This document shows positions 7,901-14,016 of a DNA stretch of 17,020 nt, in pieces (the first letter of the stretch is position 1; each line of letters opens with the position of its first letter). The stretch lies in contig CAYYKK010000149.1 in the NCBI GenBank assembly GCA_964467935.1, forward strand, positions 1 through 17,020. The letters are read 5' to 3'. Under the pieces are notes generated by a model. The model was not told the DNA's origin, searched no databases, and saw only the letters and a program-made list of their open reading frames with translations. Source of the stretch: CAYYKK01 sp964467935. GTDB taxonomy: Bacteria > Myxococcota_A > Polyangia > Polyangiales > Polyangiaceae. The translations under genes and the position numbers were made by a program.

Positions 7901-8230
7901 CGCGGCGCCGAACGGGATCGCCAGGGGCCCGACGAGCGCGATGCCGATGGGCAAGAGGCTCTTGGCCGCGGTCCCGATCTCGCTCGTCGAGGTGAACTCG
8001 CGGAGGCGAGCCGCGGCGACCGCCCCGAGCTCCAGCGCGACGAACGCCGCCATGAAGAGGTAGGCGTCGGCGACGCGGTGACCCACCGGACCGAGCTCGA
8101 CGCGGCGCGGTCGTCGGGTCGGCGCCGGCGGGGGGCTCGTGGCGGCGCCAGCCTCCCGGCGGCGCCTTCGTCGCGGCGAGTCGGCGTGGGGCCGCGGGGC
8201 CGCGGGCGCGCCCCCCTGATGCGGGCGCAT
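4976..8230 (-). CDS. Polytopic membrane protein with sulfatase-fold (alkaline phosphatase superfamily) domain and HEAT-like repeats
   Basis: This is a 1084-residue inner-membrane protein. After a basic Pro/Arg-rich N-terminus it has about seven hydrophobic segments between residues 55 and 265, which would place the next domain in the periplasm. Residues 322-660 are a sulfatase-fold hydrolase. Metal-site motifs are LLVTVDAMRADHLGAYGY (D331 and D336), HEPY with H476, and VTADHGEEFGDHG (D527, H528). At the nucleophile position, PHTSYALTSLMTGKY places Thr371 where sulfatases have the Cys or Ser converted to formylglycine. Residues 690-910 look like HEAT-type helical repeats, followed by a probable beta-rich C-terminal domain. 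The ATG at 8230 lies 8 bp after the greA stop with a weak ribosome-binding site. The frame stays open upstream only as a shadow of greA. The substrate is unknown; phosphotransfer on a lipid or glycan is as plausible as sulfate ester cleavage. Confidence 0.8.
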   Translation of the reverse strand: MRPHQGGAPAAPRPHADSPRRRRRREAGAATSPPPAPTRRPRRVELGPVGHRVADAYLFMAAFVALELGAVAAARLREFTSTSEIGTAAKSLLPIGIALVGPLAIPFGAALEAVRAAKRPIARLVASLFAAAAAGAVAYGVSTGRHLAGARRPVFVAGVALFAAGFAAFAAPRVARWLDAAAPKRRALVVALAASLAAIASELSNLDVLPRLYPAFHLGLGVTALFAAASATLAYDVAAPGRPGRWRRPLVAVALFAVTAGLSPLSARRLALADNIRLIFSEHAPLLGRAVEVAVRAAPPPPLDPDLPKTADEAAQSIDLTGWDVLLVTVDAMRADHLGAYGYGRPTTPNIDRLAREGVVFDAAYTTTPHTSYALTSLMTGKYMRPLILQGLGDDSETFADHLRRYGYKTAAFYPPAVFFIDGERFEHFRETGFGFEYRKEEFAAPDLRASQIREYLNTMKGDDRRFLWVHLFEPHEPYEAHPDHPFGDRDVDRYDSEIAEADGGVGAIVDEVLRARPKTLVIVTADHGEEFGDHGGHYHGTTVYEEQVRVPLVVVAKGLLEPRRVEAPVELIDLLPTVLRGLSIPRPARVRGRDLGPALVGKLPEDDPGHAFAETDTMTMLAESAFRLVCFRRAGACTLYNAHKDPGETRDLSGNHPEVVARMRAALETLEASHGKYELRGLREEGQGWPEVLRRGIAGDGDAAADIVPLLDDADVAIRRKAAEVLFDLKRPEATAGLKLALGRDEDAQVKAWSSLALTRLGEGVPFVNELLTGSDKRFRRLAALALAENGDERGTNELVAWWRAAFPHDRLEQKPEPLDFERAKEILAALKRLKPKVALIPLIDALPDVRLRPFIADTLAALGDDAARVPLAEQLAVERYQTSRVAIAEALLSLGAGPELLAPLTSLLGMPDPLPGGLGMAIRADLLQHVGGPTREAELHRLQKFATSGVAVDFFVPKAEEDRGVRILCRAKSAGNGEIRVGRRLGLPTGSEKKAPIPSEAPPLDPARSLSLPIGSTESLVEVHAKLPPSLDVHPGKQVTLVFYATQPVSIAACALVPLRDELPPPPKEPWKPAEGPATPPP

Positions 8231-8238
8231 CGCGCGCC

Positions 8239-8715
8239 TCAGCCGTAGCTGATGTCGAGGATCTCGTAGACCCGCTCGCCGGCGGGCAAGCGGACCTTCA
8301 CCTCGTCGCCGACGAAGTGCCCGAGCAACGCGCGCGCGAGCGGAGATGCCACCGAGATGCGACCCTCGTCGAGGTTCGCCTCCTCGGGGCCGACGATTTG
8401 GTAGGCGCACTCGTCGCCGGTGTCGGCGTTCGAGAGCTTGAGCTTCGCGCCGAACTGCACCTTGTCGCTCTGGATCTTGGTCGGGTCGATGACCTCGGCG
8501 CGCGACAGCGACTGCTCGATGTAGTTGATGCGCGCCACGATCATGCCCTGTCGCTCGCGCGCGGCGTGGTACTCGGCGTTCTCGCTGAGATCGCCGTGCT
8601 CGCGCGCGGTGCCGATGTCCTTGATCACCTGCGGGAGCTCGATCTCCTTCAGCTTCTTCAGCTCCGCGTGCAGGCGCGCCTGCCCCTGGGGCGTCATCGG
8701 GACTTTCTCGGACAT
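8239..8715 (-). CDS. greA: Transcription elongation factor GreA
   Basis: This is a 158-residue Gre factor, which enters the RNA polymerase secondary channel and stimulates cleavage of backtracked RNA. Length matches the family (E. coli GreA has 158). The N-terminal coiled coil (about 1-75) carries the signature GDLSENAEYHAARERQ with the tip acidic residues Asp42 and Glu45, which position the catalytic metal. The motif SRAEVIDPTKI marks the domain junction. The C-terminal FKBP-like domain shows the usual FGAKLKL, YQIVGPEEAN and ISVASPLARALLG motifs. The start is ATG at 8715, and the first residues MSEKVPMTPQGQARL fit the family. It is followed after 8 bp by the sulfatase-fold membrane protein gene, an unusual partner that may be transcribed with it. 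Confidence 0.97.
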   Translation of the reverse strand: MSEKVPMTPQGQARLHAELKKLKEIELPQVIKDIGTAREHGDLSENAEYHAARERQGMIVARINYIEQSLSRAEVIDPTKIQSDKVQFGAKLKLSNADTGDECAYQIVGPEEANLDEGRISVASPLARALLGHFVGDEVKVRLPAGERVYEILDISYG

Positions 8716-8769
8716 GGGCCCTACTTCTAGTCCAAGTGCGCGGGGGCGCCAAGCGACAGGCTGGCCGCC

Positions 8770-8808
8770 CCGCCGGCCCCCGGAGGGCGCCCCCCGGGGC
8801 CGCGGCGG
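8770..8808 (-). terminator. Very GC-rich hairpin between lipoprotein gene and greA
   Basis: CCGCCGGCCCCCGG (8770-8783) can pair imperfectly with CCGGGGCCGCGGCGG (8794-8808) around a short loop. It lies in the 122-bp gap after the lipoprotein stop (8838) and before the greA start (8715). It could end the lipoprotein transcript or insulate greA. There is no T-run on the minus strand, so intrinsic termination is not assured. Confidence 0.35.
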
Positions 8809-8837
8809 ACCGACGGAAACGACGAAGCGCTCCGGGC

Positions 8838-9269
8838 TCAGCCCCCGACGGAGGCCTTCAGGATGTCGCGTCCCGCCGGATCGGTGACGTCGGCGGCCTT
8901 CTCGGGCGTGATGGAGATGTCGAACGACTCGAACGGCGTCGTGAACTCGAGATCGCCCGAGTACTCGTCGTTGACCTTGAGCGCACCGACGTTCGTGAGC
9001 TTCGCGTCGTCCTTGCCCTTCGGCTTGATCCAGACGACGTACACGGTCGCCGACGGGTTCAGCTTCGCCGGCGGACCCAGGTGCTCGACCTTCACGTCGA
9101 ACTTGTTGTTGCCGCCCTTGGTGAAGGACGCGTCGATCGTGCCTTTCGCGAACGGGACGGTGGCGTCCGGGGTCATCACGAAGGTCGACCCGCATCCAGC
9201 GAGGCCGGTGAGCGCGAGCGACAGGATCAGTGCCGAGGCCGAGGAGCGAAGCGCGTCGAAGTTCGTCAT
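8838..9269 (-). CDS. Small lipoprotein with an RskA-like beta domain
   Basis: This 143-residue exported lipoprotein has a signal peptide of residues 1-25 and a canonical lipobox LAGC with Cys26 lipidated. The mature part is beta-rich. The stretch ATVYVVWIKPKGKDDAKLTNVGALKVND (about residues 74-101), followed by FESFDISITPEKAADVTDPAG, resembles the C-terminal extracytoplasmic domain of anti-sigma-K (RskA) proteins, which have YVVWL, a glycine-leucine turn and ITxEP-like strands. That similarity is from memory of the pattern. No anti-sigma N-terminal domain, transmembrane helix or adjacent sigma factor is present, so a regulatory role is not implied. The ATG at 9267-9269 gives a clean signal peptide. 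It lies upstream of greA on the same strand, separated by a GC-rich hairpin. Confidence 0.8.
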   Translation of the reverse strand: MTNFDALRSSASALILSLALTGLAGCGSTFVMTPDATVPFAKGTIDASFTKGGNNKFDVKVEHLGPPAKLNPSATVYVVWIKPKGKDDAKLTNVGALKVNDEYSGDLEFTTPFESFDISITPEKAADVTDPAGRDILKASVGG

Positions 9270-9357
9270 GGCGCCGCACTCTAGTCGAGGCGCGCGGCCT
9301 GTCTAGTCGGCGCCCATCGCCTCCCTCGCCCCACCGTCTCGGTGAGGTCGCCGAGCC

Positions 9358-10401
9358 TCAGGTGGCGGGCTGCTGCGCGTGGATCCACTCCGGGGGCAGA
9401 TCGAGGAACCCCTCGCTGAAGAGGAACTCGTACGCGCCCGTCGATATCTCCCCGCAGATCATGCTGAAGACCTGCGGGTCGGTGATGAACTTGATCGTCT
9501 CGACGCGCGTCGTGCCGGCCGTGTCGGCCAGCCGCCGGATGAGCTCGTCCTCCGCGAAGCCGACGAGGCGCACCATGAGGCGCCGCTCGAACGTCGTGCG
9601 GAAGCGGGGGAAGGCGTCGGTCGTGATCTTGTAGCCGTAGCTCTTTCCCTCGGCGGTCCCGGACTGTTCGATGACCTCCTTCGCGAGCTCGTTGATGACC
9701 GGCGGCACCTGCATCGTCACGAACTCGACGAGCACCGTGTTGAACTGCGAGACGAGCCGTTTCAGCTCGTTGGATCGCTTGGCCAAGAAGGCATCCTGCA
9801 TGTCCTTCGTGAGCTTGCCGAGCAGCTCGAAGCTCCTCTCGCGTATCTCCTCCGATTCGAAGTCGAAGTGCGCGAGCTCGTTCTGCATTCGGTGCTGGTA
9901 GCGCGACAGGAGGTAATAGATCGCCTGCTCGCCGACCTGGATGGTCTTCGCGACCCCGTCGAGGCCGCGCGTGCGCTCGTGCAGCTCCGACTGGAAGTAG
10001 ACGCGGGCGAGCTGACGGAGGACGAGCTTGATGCGCCGCTCGATGAGGAGGGACGGCGCGCCGCCCGGGAAGAGCCGACCGAGGAGGTGACCGAGGGTCC
10101 GCTCCTGCTGCGCGCGGATCGCGTCTCGTTGAGGCGGGGTGTGATCGTGCGTCGCGCCGAGCGACTGCTGCATCTGGCGGAGCTGCGCGACGACCTGCGC
10201 GGTGATCGCGTCGAGCTCGGGGTTCGTCTCGAGATCGGCCTTGTAGTGGACGATGCGCGCCTGGATCTGCTCCTCCAAGAGCCCGAGCGCCGCGTCCGTG
10301 ATGGCGTCCTTCGAGTTCTGGCTGATGCGCTCGCCGGGCGGCGGGATGCTCGCGGGCGAGGTGCTGCGTCGCCCAGGTGGGGGTGGCGGAGGGCCGCTCA
10401 T
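9358..10401 (-). CDS. Mostly helical protein of unknown function
   Basis: I do not recognise this 347-residue protein. After a proline-rich start (MSGPPPPPPGRR, then to about residue 25) it appears almost wholly alpha-helical, with long amphipathic stretches rich in Glu, Arg, Leu and Gln. Examples are LEEQIQARIVHYKADLE, IERRIKLVLRQLARVYFQ, RYQHRMQNELAHFDF and ERSFELLGKLTKDMQDAF. There is no signal peptide, transmembrane helix or obvious catalytic motif, so it is probably cytoplasmic. The ATG at 10401 is preferred; a TTG 30 bp upstream is in frame, but no good ribosome-binding site favours either. It is transcribed away from the lipoprotein sulfatase-fold gene, sharing a 71-bp upstream region. 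The regular helices suggest a scaffold or an oligomeric protein. Confidence 0.75.
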   Translation of the reverse strand: MSGPPPPPPGRRSTSPASIPPPGERISQNSKDAITDAALGLLEEQIQARIVHYKADLETNPELDAITAQVVAQLRQMQQSLGATHDHTPPQRDAIRAQQERTLGHLLGRLFPGGAPSLLIERRIKLVLRQLARVYFQSELHERTRGLDGVAKTIQVGEQAIYYLLSRYQHRMQNELAHFDFESEEIRERSFELLGKLTKDMQDAFLAKRSNELKRLVSQFNTVLVEFVTMQVPPVINELAKEVIEQSGTAEGKSYGYKITTDAFPRFRTTFERRLMVRLVGFAEDELIRRLADTAGTTRVETIKFITDPQVFSMICGEISTGAYEFLFSEGFLDLPPEWIHAQQPAT

Positions 10402-10441
10402 GGTCCCGAGGATACCCGTCGTTTTCGTCAACTTGTGGTGC

Positions 10442-10460
10442 AGAACGACGACTTCGTTCT
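10442..10460. promoter_or_regulatory. Perfect inverted repeat in a divergent promoter region
   Basis: AGAACGA (10442-10448) and TCGTTCT (10454-10460) form a perfect 7-bp dyad with a 5-bp centre. It lies in the 71-bp region between two divergent start codons (10401 and 10473), ending 12 bp before the rightward ATG. A dimeric repressor site is one reading; a hairpin in the 5' leader that affects translation is the other. Confidence 0.45.
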
Positions 10461-10472
10461 AAAGACCCACTC

Positions 10473-11888
10473 ATGAACCTCGCGCGCCCCACCACCGCGC
10501 TCCGCGTCCTCGGCGTCGCCGGGCTCGTCGCCCTCGCGGCCTGCAGCGGAGAGAAGAACGTGTCGTCGTCGTCGAGCCCGCCCCCGCAGCCCTCGGGCGG
10601 CGCGCCGGAGGGATCGGCTGCGCCTCCGGCGGCGACCTCCGCGTCGAGCGCCGCCGCGTCGCCGTCGGGCAGCGCCCAGGCGGTCGACAAGGCGCCCGCC
10701 GGCCTCCCGAAGGATCTCAACGTCCTCGTGCTCTCGATCGACAGCGTGCGCGCGGATCGCCTGCTCTCGCAGGGGTACAAGGAGGACGTCATGCCGAACG
10801 TGAACGCGTTCGAGAAGACGGCCGTGGCCTACTCGCGCTTCTACGCGACGAGCTCGTACACGTCCCAGAGCCTCGGGGGCTTCCTCGGCGGGCGCTACCC
10901 GAGCGAGCTGAAGCGCAACGGAACGTTCTTCGGCGTCTATCCGCCCGAGGAGACGTTCTTCCCCGAGCTCCTGCAGAAAGGCGGCGTGCGGACCGTGAGC
11001 GCGCAGGCCCACTTCTACTTCAACAAGGAGAAGGCCGGCTTCCACCAGGGCTTCGACGTCTGGGACATCGTGCCCGGCCTCAAGAAGTCGAACACGACGG
11101 ACGAGAACATCACGTCGCCGGCGCACACCGACCTCATCATGCAGCAGCTCGGGGACCCGACGAACACGAAGGGCCGCTTCTTCGCCTGGTACCACCTCAT
11201 GGATCCGCACGACGAGTACATGACGCACCCGGAGGGCAAGGACTTCGGCAAGAAGGCGACGCAGAAGTACGACGGCGAGATCTATTTCACGGACATGTAC
11301 ATCGGGAAGATCCTGAAGTTCGTGGACGCGCAGCCCTGGGGCGCGCGCACGGCGGTCATCATCACCGCCGATCACGGCGACGCCTTCGGTGAGCACAAGA
11401 TGTATCGCCACGGCTTCGAGCTCTGGGAGATCCTCACCCACGTCCCGCTGATGATCCGCGTCCCGGGGCTCGCGCCGCGCAAGATCGACGAGCCGCGGTC
11501 CATGATCGATCTCGCGCCGACGATCCTCGAGATGCTGTCGGTGCCGAGCGATCCTCTCTTCCACGGCACGAGCCTCGTGCCCGAGCTGCTCGGCGGCGAG
11601 GCGAAGCCGCGCGACGTGATCGTCGACCTCGCGCGCACGAGCGACAACGACAAGCGACGCGCGCTCGTCCGCGGCAACCTGAAGATCTACGAGTTCGGCG
11701 ACGCCGACGCGTTCGAGCTCTACGACGTCGTCAAGGATCCGGGCGAGGAGGACAACCTCGCCAAGAAGGACAAGGCGAAGTTCGAGGAGATGAAGAAGGC
11801 GATCCTCGACGCCGACAAGGGCGTGAAGGACATCTGCCCGAAGTACACGGACAAGCTCAAGGGCAAGAAGAAGAACAAGCCCTGCTGA
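10473..11888 (+). CDS. Sulfatase-fold lipoprotein (alkaline phosphatase superfamily)
   Basis: This 471-residue lipoprotein has a signal peptide of residues 1-23, lipobox LAAC with Cys24, and a long Ser/Pro/Ala-rich linker to about residue 78. The rest is a sulfatase-fold domain: VLVLSIDSVRADRLL with metal ligand Asp90 (Asp95 also present), YHLMDPHDEY with His246, and VIITADHGDAFGEH with Asp300 and His301. The conserved C-terminal strand LVRGNLKIYEF ends in the family's ELYDVVKDPGEEDNLA motif. At the nucleophile position, ATSSYTSQSLGGFLGGRYP places Thr130 where sulfatases have Cys or Ser, so a formylglycine sulfatase is unlikely. The ATG at 10473 gives a clean signal peptide; the open frame upstream runs into the divergent gene's 5' end. 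The C-terminus is Lys-rich and ends in Cys471. The substrate is unknown, and it is probably anchored in the cell envelope. Confidence 0.85.
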   Translation: MNLARPTTALRVLGVAGLVALAACSGEKNVSSSSSPPPQPSGGAPEGSAAPPAATSASSAAASPSGSAQAVDKAPAGLPKDLNVLVLSIDSVRADRLLSQGYKEDVMPNVNAFEKTAVAYSRFYATSSYTSQSLGGFLGGRYPSELKRNGTFFGVYPPEETFFPELLQKGGVRTVSAQAHFYFNKEKAGFHQGFDVWDIVPGLKKSNTTDENITSPAHTDLIMQQLGDPTNTKGRFFAWYHLMDPHDEYMTHPEGKDFGKKATQKYDGEIYFTDMYIGKILKFVDAQPWGARTAVIITADHGDAFGEHKMYRHGFELWEILTHVPLMIRVPGLAPRKIDEPRSMIDLAPTILEMLSVPSDPLFHGTSLVPELLGGEAKPRDVIVDLARTSDNDKRRALVRGNLKIYEFGDADAFELYDVVKDPGEEDNLAKKDKAKFEEMKKAILDADKGVKDICPKYTDKLKGKKKNKPC

Positions 11889-11917
11889 CCCGCCGCGCGT
11901 CGGCGCTCGCCTCGCGC

Positions 11918-12910
11918 TCAGTCGGTCTTCGTGATCGTCACGACGTCGTCGCCCTCGGCGCCGCCGCCGAGCGTCGCGACGACGTCGATGCCGTGGCATC
12001 TCAGATGCACTACGTCCGGCGCGGCGACGTCCTGGCTGCACTTCGGATCGGCCGACACCTCTGCTTCGAAGGCGCCGGACACCACGTCCACGGCGCGCTC
12101 GACGGCGTCGATGCGGCTCGCGAGATCGGTCTTCGCGACCGAGTCCTTGGCGTAGGTCTCCTCGAGGCGCGCGAAGAGGTCGGGGCCCGACAGGACGACG
12201 ACGCGGGGCACCTCCCTCGCGTCCATGTCGATGCGCACCTCGAACGTGAGCTCGCGCTCCTCGTACGAGCGCTCGAAGGGGATCACGTAAGGCAGGCTGA
12301 GGAGCTTCGTGCAGCGCCGGGCGACGCCCGCCGCGGGCGGCTCCAGGATCTCGCAGCGCGGCGCGGGCAGGCTGAGCGTGAACGGGACGAGCAGCTCCTT
12401 CGGCGCGGCCGAGAAGGGCGTGTCGAAGACGCCCTTCGCCATGGCGCGCTCGAGCCACGAAGACAGCTCGCTCCGCGCGTGCGCGCGCGATCGTGCGTTC
12501 GCCTCGAGCCTTCGGCGCGTGCTGGCCGCGGCCGCGAGGAGATCGTCGGGCCGGTTCGAGCGCTCGCGGAGGTAGGCGAGCCCGTCCCGGGCCTCCCCGG
12601 CGTGCGGGCCTTTCGGCAAGAGATCGAGGTACCCCTCGAGGCCCTCGATCGTCTTCTCGCTCCGCTCGAAATAGAGCATCTCCGCGCGGGCGAAGTACGC
12701 ATGGACCTCTTCGGCGTAGGCGCCTCCGGGGTGGCGCTCGAGATACCGGGCCGCGGCACCGACGCGGCCCTCGAACGTGGGCGAGACGCGGGTCGCGCGG
12801 TAGTCGTGGTAGTCGGCCGCCGTCGCGATGAACGTCTTGCCCGAGGTGCACGCGCCGAGCGCGAGCGCGAGCGCCGCGCCGAGGGCCATGGTCCTCCGTC
12901 CCGCGATCAT
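11918..12910 (-). CDS. Lipoprotein with TPR-like N-terminal half
   Basis: This 330-residue exported lipoprotein has a signal peptide of residues 1-20 and a lipobox-like LGAC with Cys21. Residues 45-120 form helix pairs of tetratricopeptide type (FEGRVGAAARYLERHPGG, then EKTIEGLEGYLDLLPKGPHA), as in tetratricopeptide lipoproteins of the envelope. The second half is predicted beta-rich and contains four cysteines (PRCEIL, ARRCTK, PKCSQD, LRCHG). It ends in an acidic GGGAEGDDVVTITKTD tail. The ATG at 12910 has a very strong ribosome-binding site (GGGGGAGGGGGG) and overlaps the stop of the Cys-rich gene by 4 bp (ATGA). It is the last gene of the mutY operon and converges with the sulfatase-fold lipoprotein gene, 29 bp away. 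I assign no specific function. Confidence 0.8.
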   Translation of the reverse strand: MIAGRRTMALGAALALALGACTSGKTFIATAADYHDYRATRVSPTFEGRVGAAARYLERHPGGAYAEEVHAYFARAEMLYFERSEKTIEGLEGYLDLLPKGPHAGEARDGLAYLRERSNRPDDLLAAAASTRRRLEANARSRAHARSELSSWLERAMAKGVFDTPFSAAPKELLVPFTLSLPAPRCEILEPPAAGVARRCTKLLSLPYVIPFERSYEERELTFEVRIDMDAREVPRVVVLSGPDLFARLEETYAKDSVAKTDLASRIDAVERAVDVVSGAFEAEVSADPKCSQDVAAPDVVHLRCHGIDVVATLGGGAEGDDVVTITKTD

Positions 12911-13335
12911 CGCCCCCCTCCCCCGCCCGCGCCGCCTTGGCCGCGCGGCGGGCAGTAGTCGCACTCGGTCGGGATGGTCGGGCTCGCGTCGGACACGTAG
13001 CGCGCGTAGTCGGCGCAGCTCGCGGCGAGCAGCGCGTCGAGGCACACCTCGCCGTCGTGGACGAGCGGCACGCAGCCCGTCGGGAAGGGCACCACGTCGA
13101 GCTTCTTGTCGCAGGCCTTCTTGCAGGCCTGCGTGGTGAGCTGGCACTCCTCGCACCGGGAGCAGTCGATGATCTCCTTGTCGCGCGTGAACTTCGTGAG
13201 GTCGAGCGCGACGGGCTTCTGACCGCAGCTGCCGATGTCGCCGGCCGTCGGCGCGGCGCAGAGGATCGCCAAGAGCGCGGTCGCGACGCGCAGCCACGCG
13301 CGCCGCGGGCGCGTGCGAGGGCGGAGAGCGGTCAC
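12907..13335 (-). CDS. Exported Cys-rich protein of unknown function
   Basis: This 142-residue protein starts at GTG 13335, overlapping the beta-barrel gene's stop by 4 bp (GTGA). The N-terminus is strongly basic (RPRTRPRRAWLR), followed by a hydrophobic core to about residue 30, a Sec-type signal peptide. The mature part contains 11 cysteines at residues 37, 58, 61, 64, 71, 75, 88, 98, 107, 125 and 128. The densest cluster is CSRCEECQLTTQACKKAC, and a second pair is CDYC. The end is a Gly/Arg tail (GQGGAGGGGGR). The pattern could form disulfides in the periplasm or bind metal or a cluster; no family is recognised. It sits between a beta-barrel protein and a lipoprotein in a tightly overlapping operon, which suggests they act together in the envelope. 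Confidence 0.75.
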   Translation of the reverse strand: MTALRPRTRPRRAWLRVATALLAILCAAPTAGDIGSCGQKPVALDLTKFTRDKEIIDCSRCEECQLTTQACKKACDKKLDVVPFPTGCVPLVHDGEVCLDALLAASCADYARYVSDASPTIPTECDYCPPRGQGGAGGGGGR

Positions 13336-14003
13336 GGCAGCACCTCGTAGTTCACGATGATCCCGAGCTGACCCGAGAGGATCGGGTAGACGGTGTAGTT
13401 CTTGTCGAGCGTCCCCGCGCCGTAGAAGAGGTCGAAGGCGAGCTCGCTCGTGAGGCCGAGCGCGCCGGTGAAGAAGTAGGAGAAGCTCCCGGCGAGCTCG
13501 CCGCCGACGTTCGGGTCGGGCGAGAGGAGCACGTCGGGGCCGATGCGCCCGTAGACCATGAACGACCGGCCGGCGCGGTACGCCGCCAAGTACGACAGCG
13601 AGAGGAACGTCTGCTCGGGGCCGCTCGTGGACACGCCCGCGTGGAGGGCGGCGCCGTGCTGGATCGAGTCGGGCTTGCCGAACGTGACCGCCCCCGCGAA
13701 GTCGACGTACGGCGCCGTCAGCGAGACGGAGCGCGCCGTCGATCCGAGCTCGGTGTGGAGTCGATAGGGGTTGTTGAAGCGGAGCCCGTCGCCGAACGAG
13801 ATCGCGCCGAACAGGTTCGCGTACGCGTCGGGCGACGCGAGGAGCGCGCGCCTCTCCGCCGCGCCGAGCGGCTTCGGCTGCGGCTTCGTCGGCGTGTCCG
13901 TCCCGTCCGGCGGTTCGGCTCGCGCGCGCGGCGCGTCGACGGCGGCGCCGAGGAGGACACCGGCGACGAGCGCCGGCCAACGGACTCCTGCGCGCGCGGG
14001 CAT
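13332..14003 (-). CDS. Probable outer-membrane beta-barrel protein
   Basis: This 223-residue protein has a signal peptide of residues 1-29 ending ARA before EPP, then a Pro/Thr-rich linker to about residue 45. The rest alternates short hydrophobic and polar strands: SVSLTAPYVDFAGAVTF, TFLSLSYLAAYRAGRSFMVYGRIG, GELAGSFSYFFTGALGLTSELAFDLFYG and GQLGIIVNYEV. These are consistent with about eight transmembrane beta strands of an outer-membrane barrel. It does not end in the aromatic residue typical of barrels (the C-terminus is YEVLP), so the assignment is provisional. The ATG at 14003 follows a good ribosome-binding site (GGAGAG), 13 bp after the mutY stop. It overlaps the Cys-rich gene. Confidence 0.7.
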   Translation of the reverse strand: MPARAGVRWPALVAGVLLGAAVDAPRARAEPPDGTDTPTKPQPKPLGAAERRALLASPDAYANLFGAISFGDGLRFNNPYRLHTELGSTARSVSLTAPYVDFAGAVTFGKPDSIQHGAALHAGVSTSGPEQTFLSLSYLAAYRAGRSFMVYGRIGPDVLLSPDPNVGGELAGSFSYFFTGALGLTSELAFDLFYGAGTLDKNYTVYPILSGQLGIIVNYEVLP

Positions 14004-14016
14004 GATCTCTCCGCTT

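Noticed and set aside
4187..8248. Very long rightward open frame (1353 codons) opposite the TPR and sulfatase-fold genes
   Set aside because: It is a shadow: the translation is Arg-rich low complexity without domains, while the opposite strand has clear motifs.
8231..8752. N-terminal extension of the sulfatase-fold protein up to 8752
   Set aside because: This part lies over greA in another frame and reads as Arg-rich noise; the ATG at 8230 directly after greA is a better start.
10428..12851. Leftward 807-codon open frame across the sulfatase-fold lipoprotein gene
   Set aside because: It is antisense to a gene with clear motifs, and its composition is that of a GC-rich shadow.
12911..13297. 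Extension of the TPR-like lipoprotein upstream of 12910
   Set aside because: The ATG at 12910 has an excellent ribosome-binding site and directly starts a signal peptide; the extension overlaps the Cys-rich gene out of frame.
13336..13980. Extension of the Cys-rich gene to 13980 over the beta-barrel gene
   Set aside because: The extension is Arg-rich shadow of the barrel gene; the GTG at 13335 in a GTGA overlap precedes a proper signal peptide.
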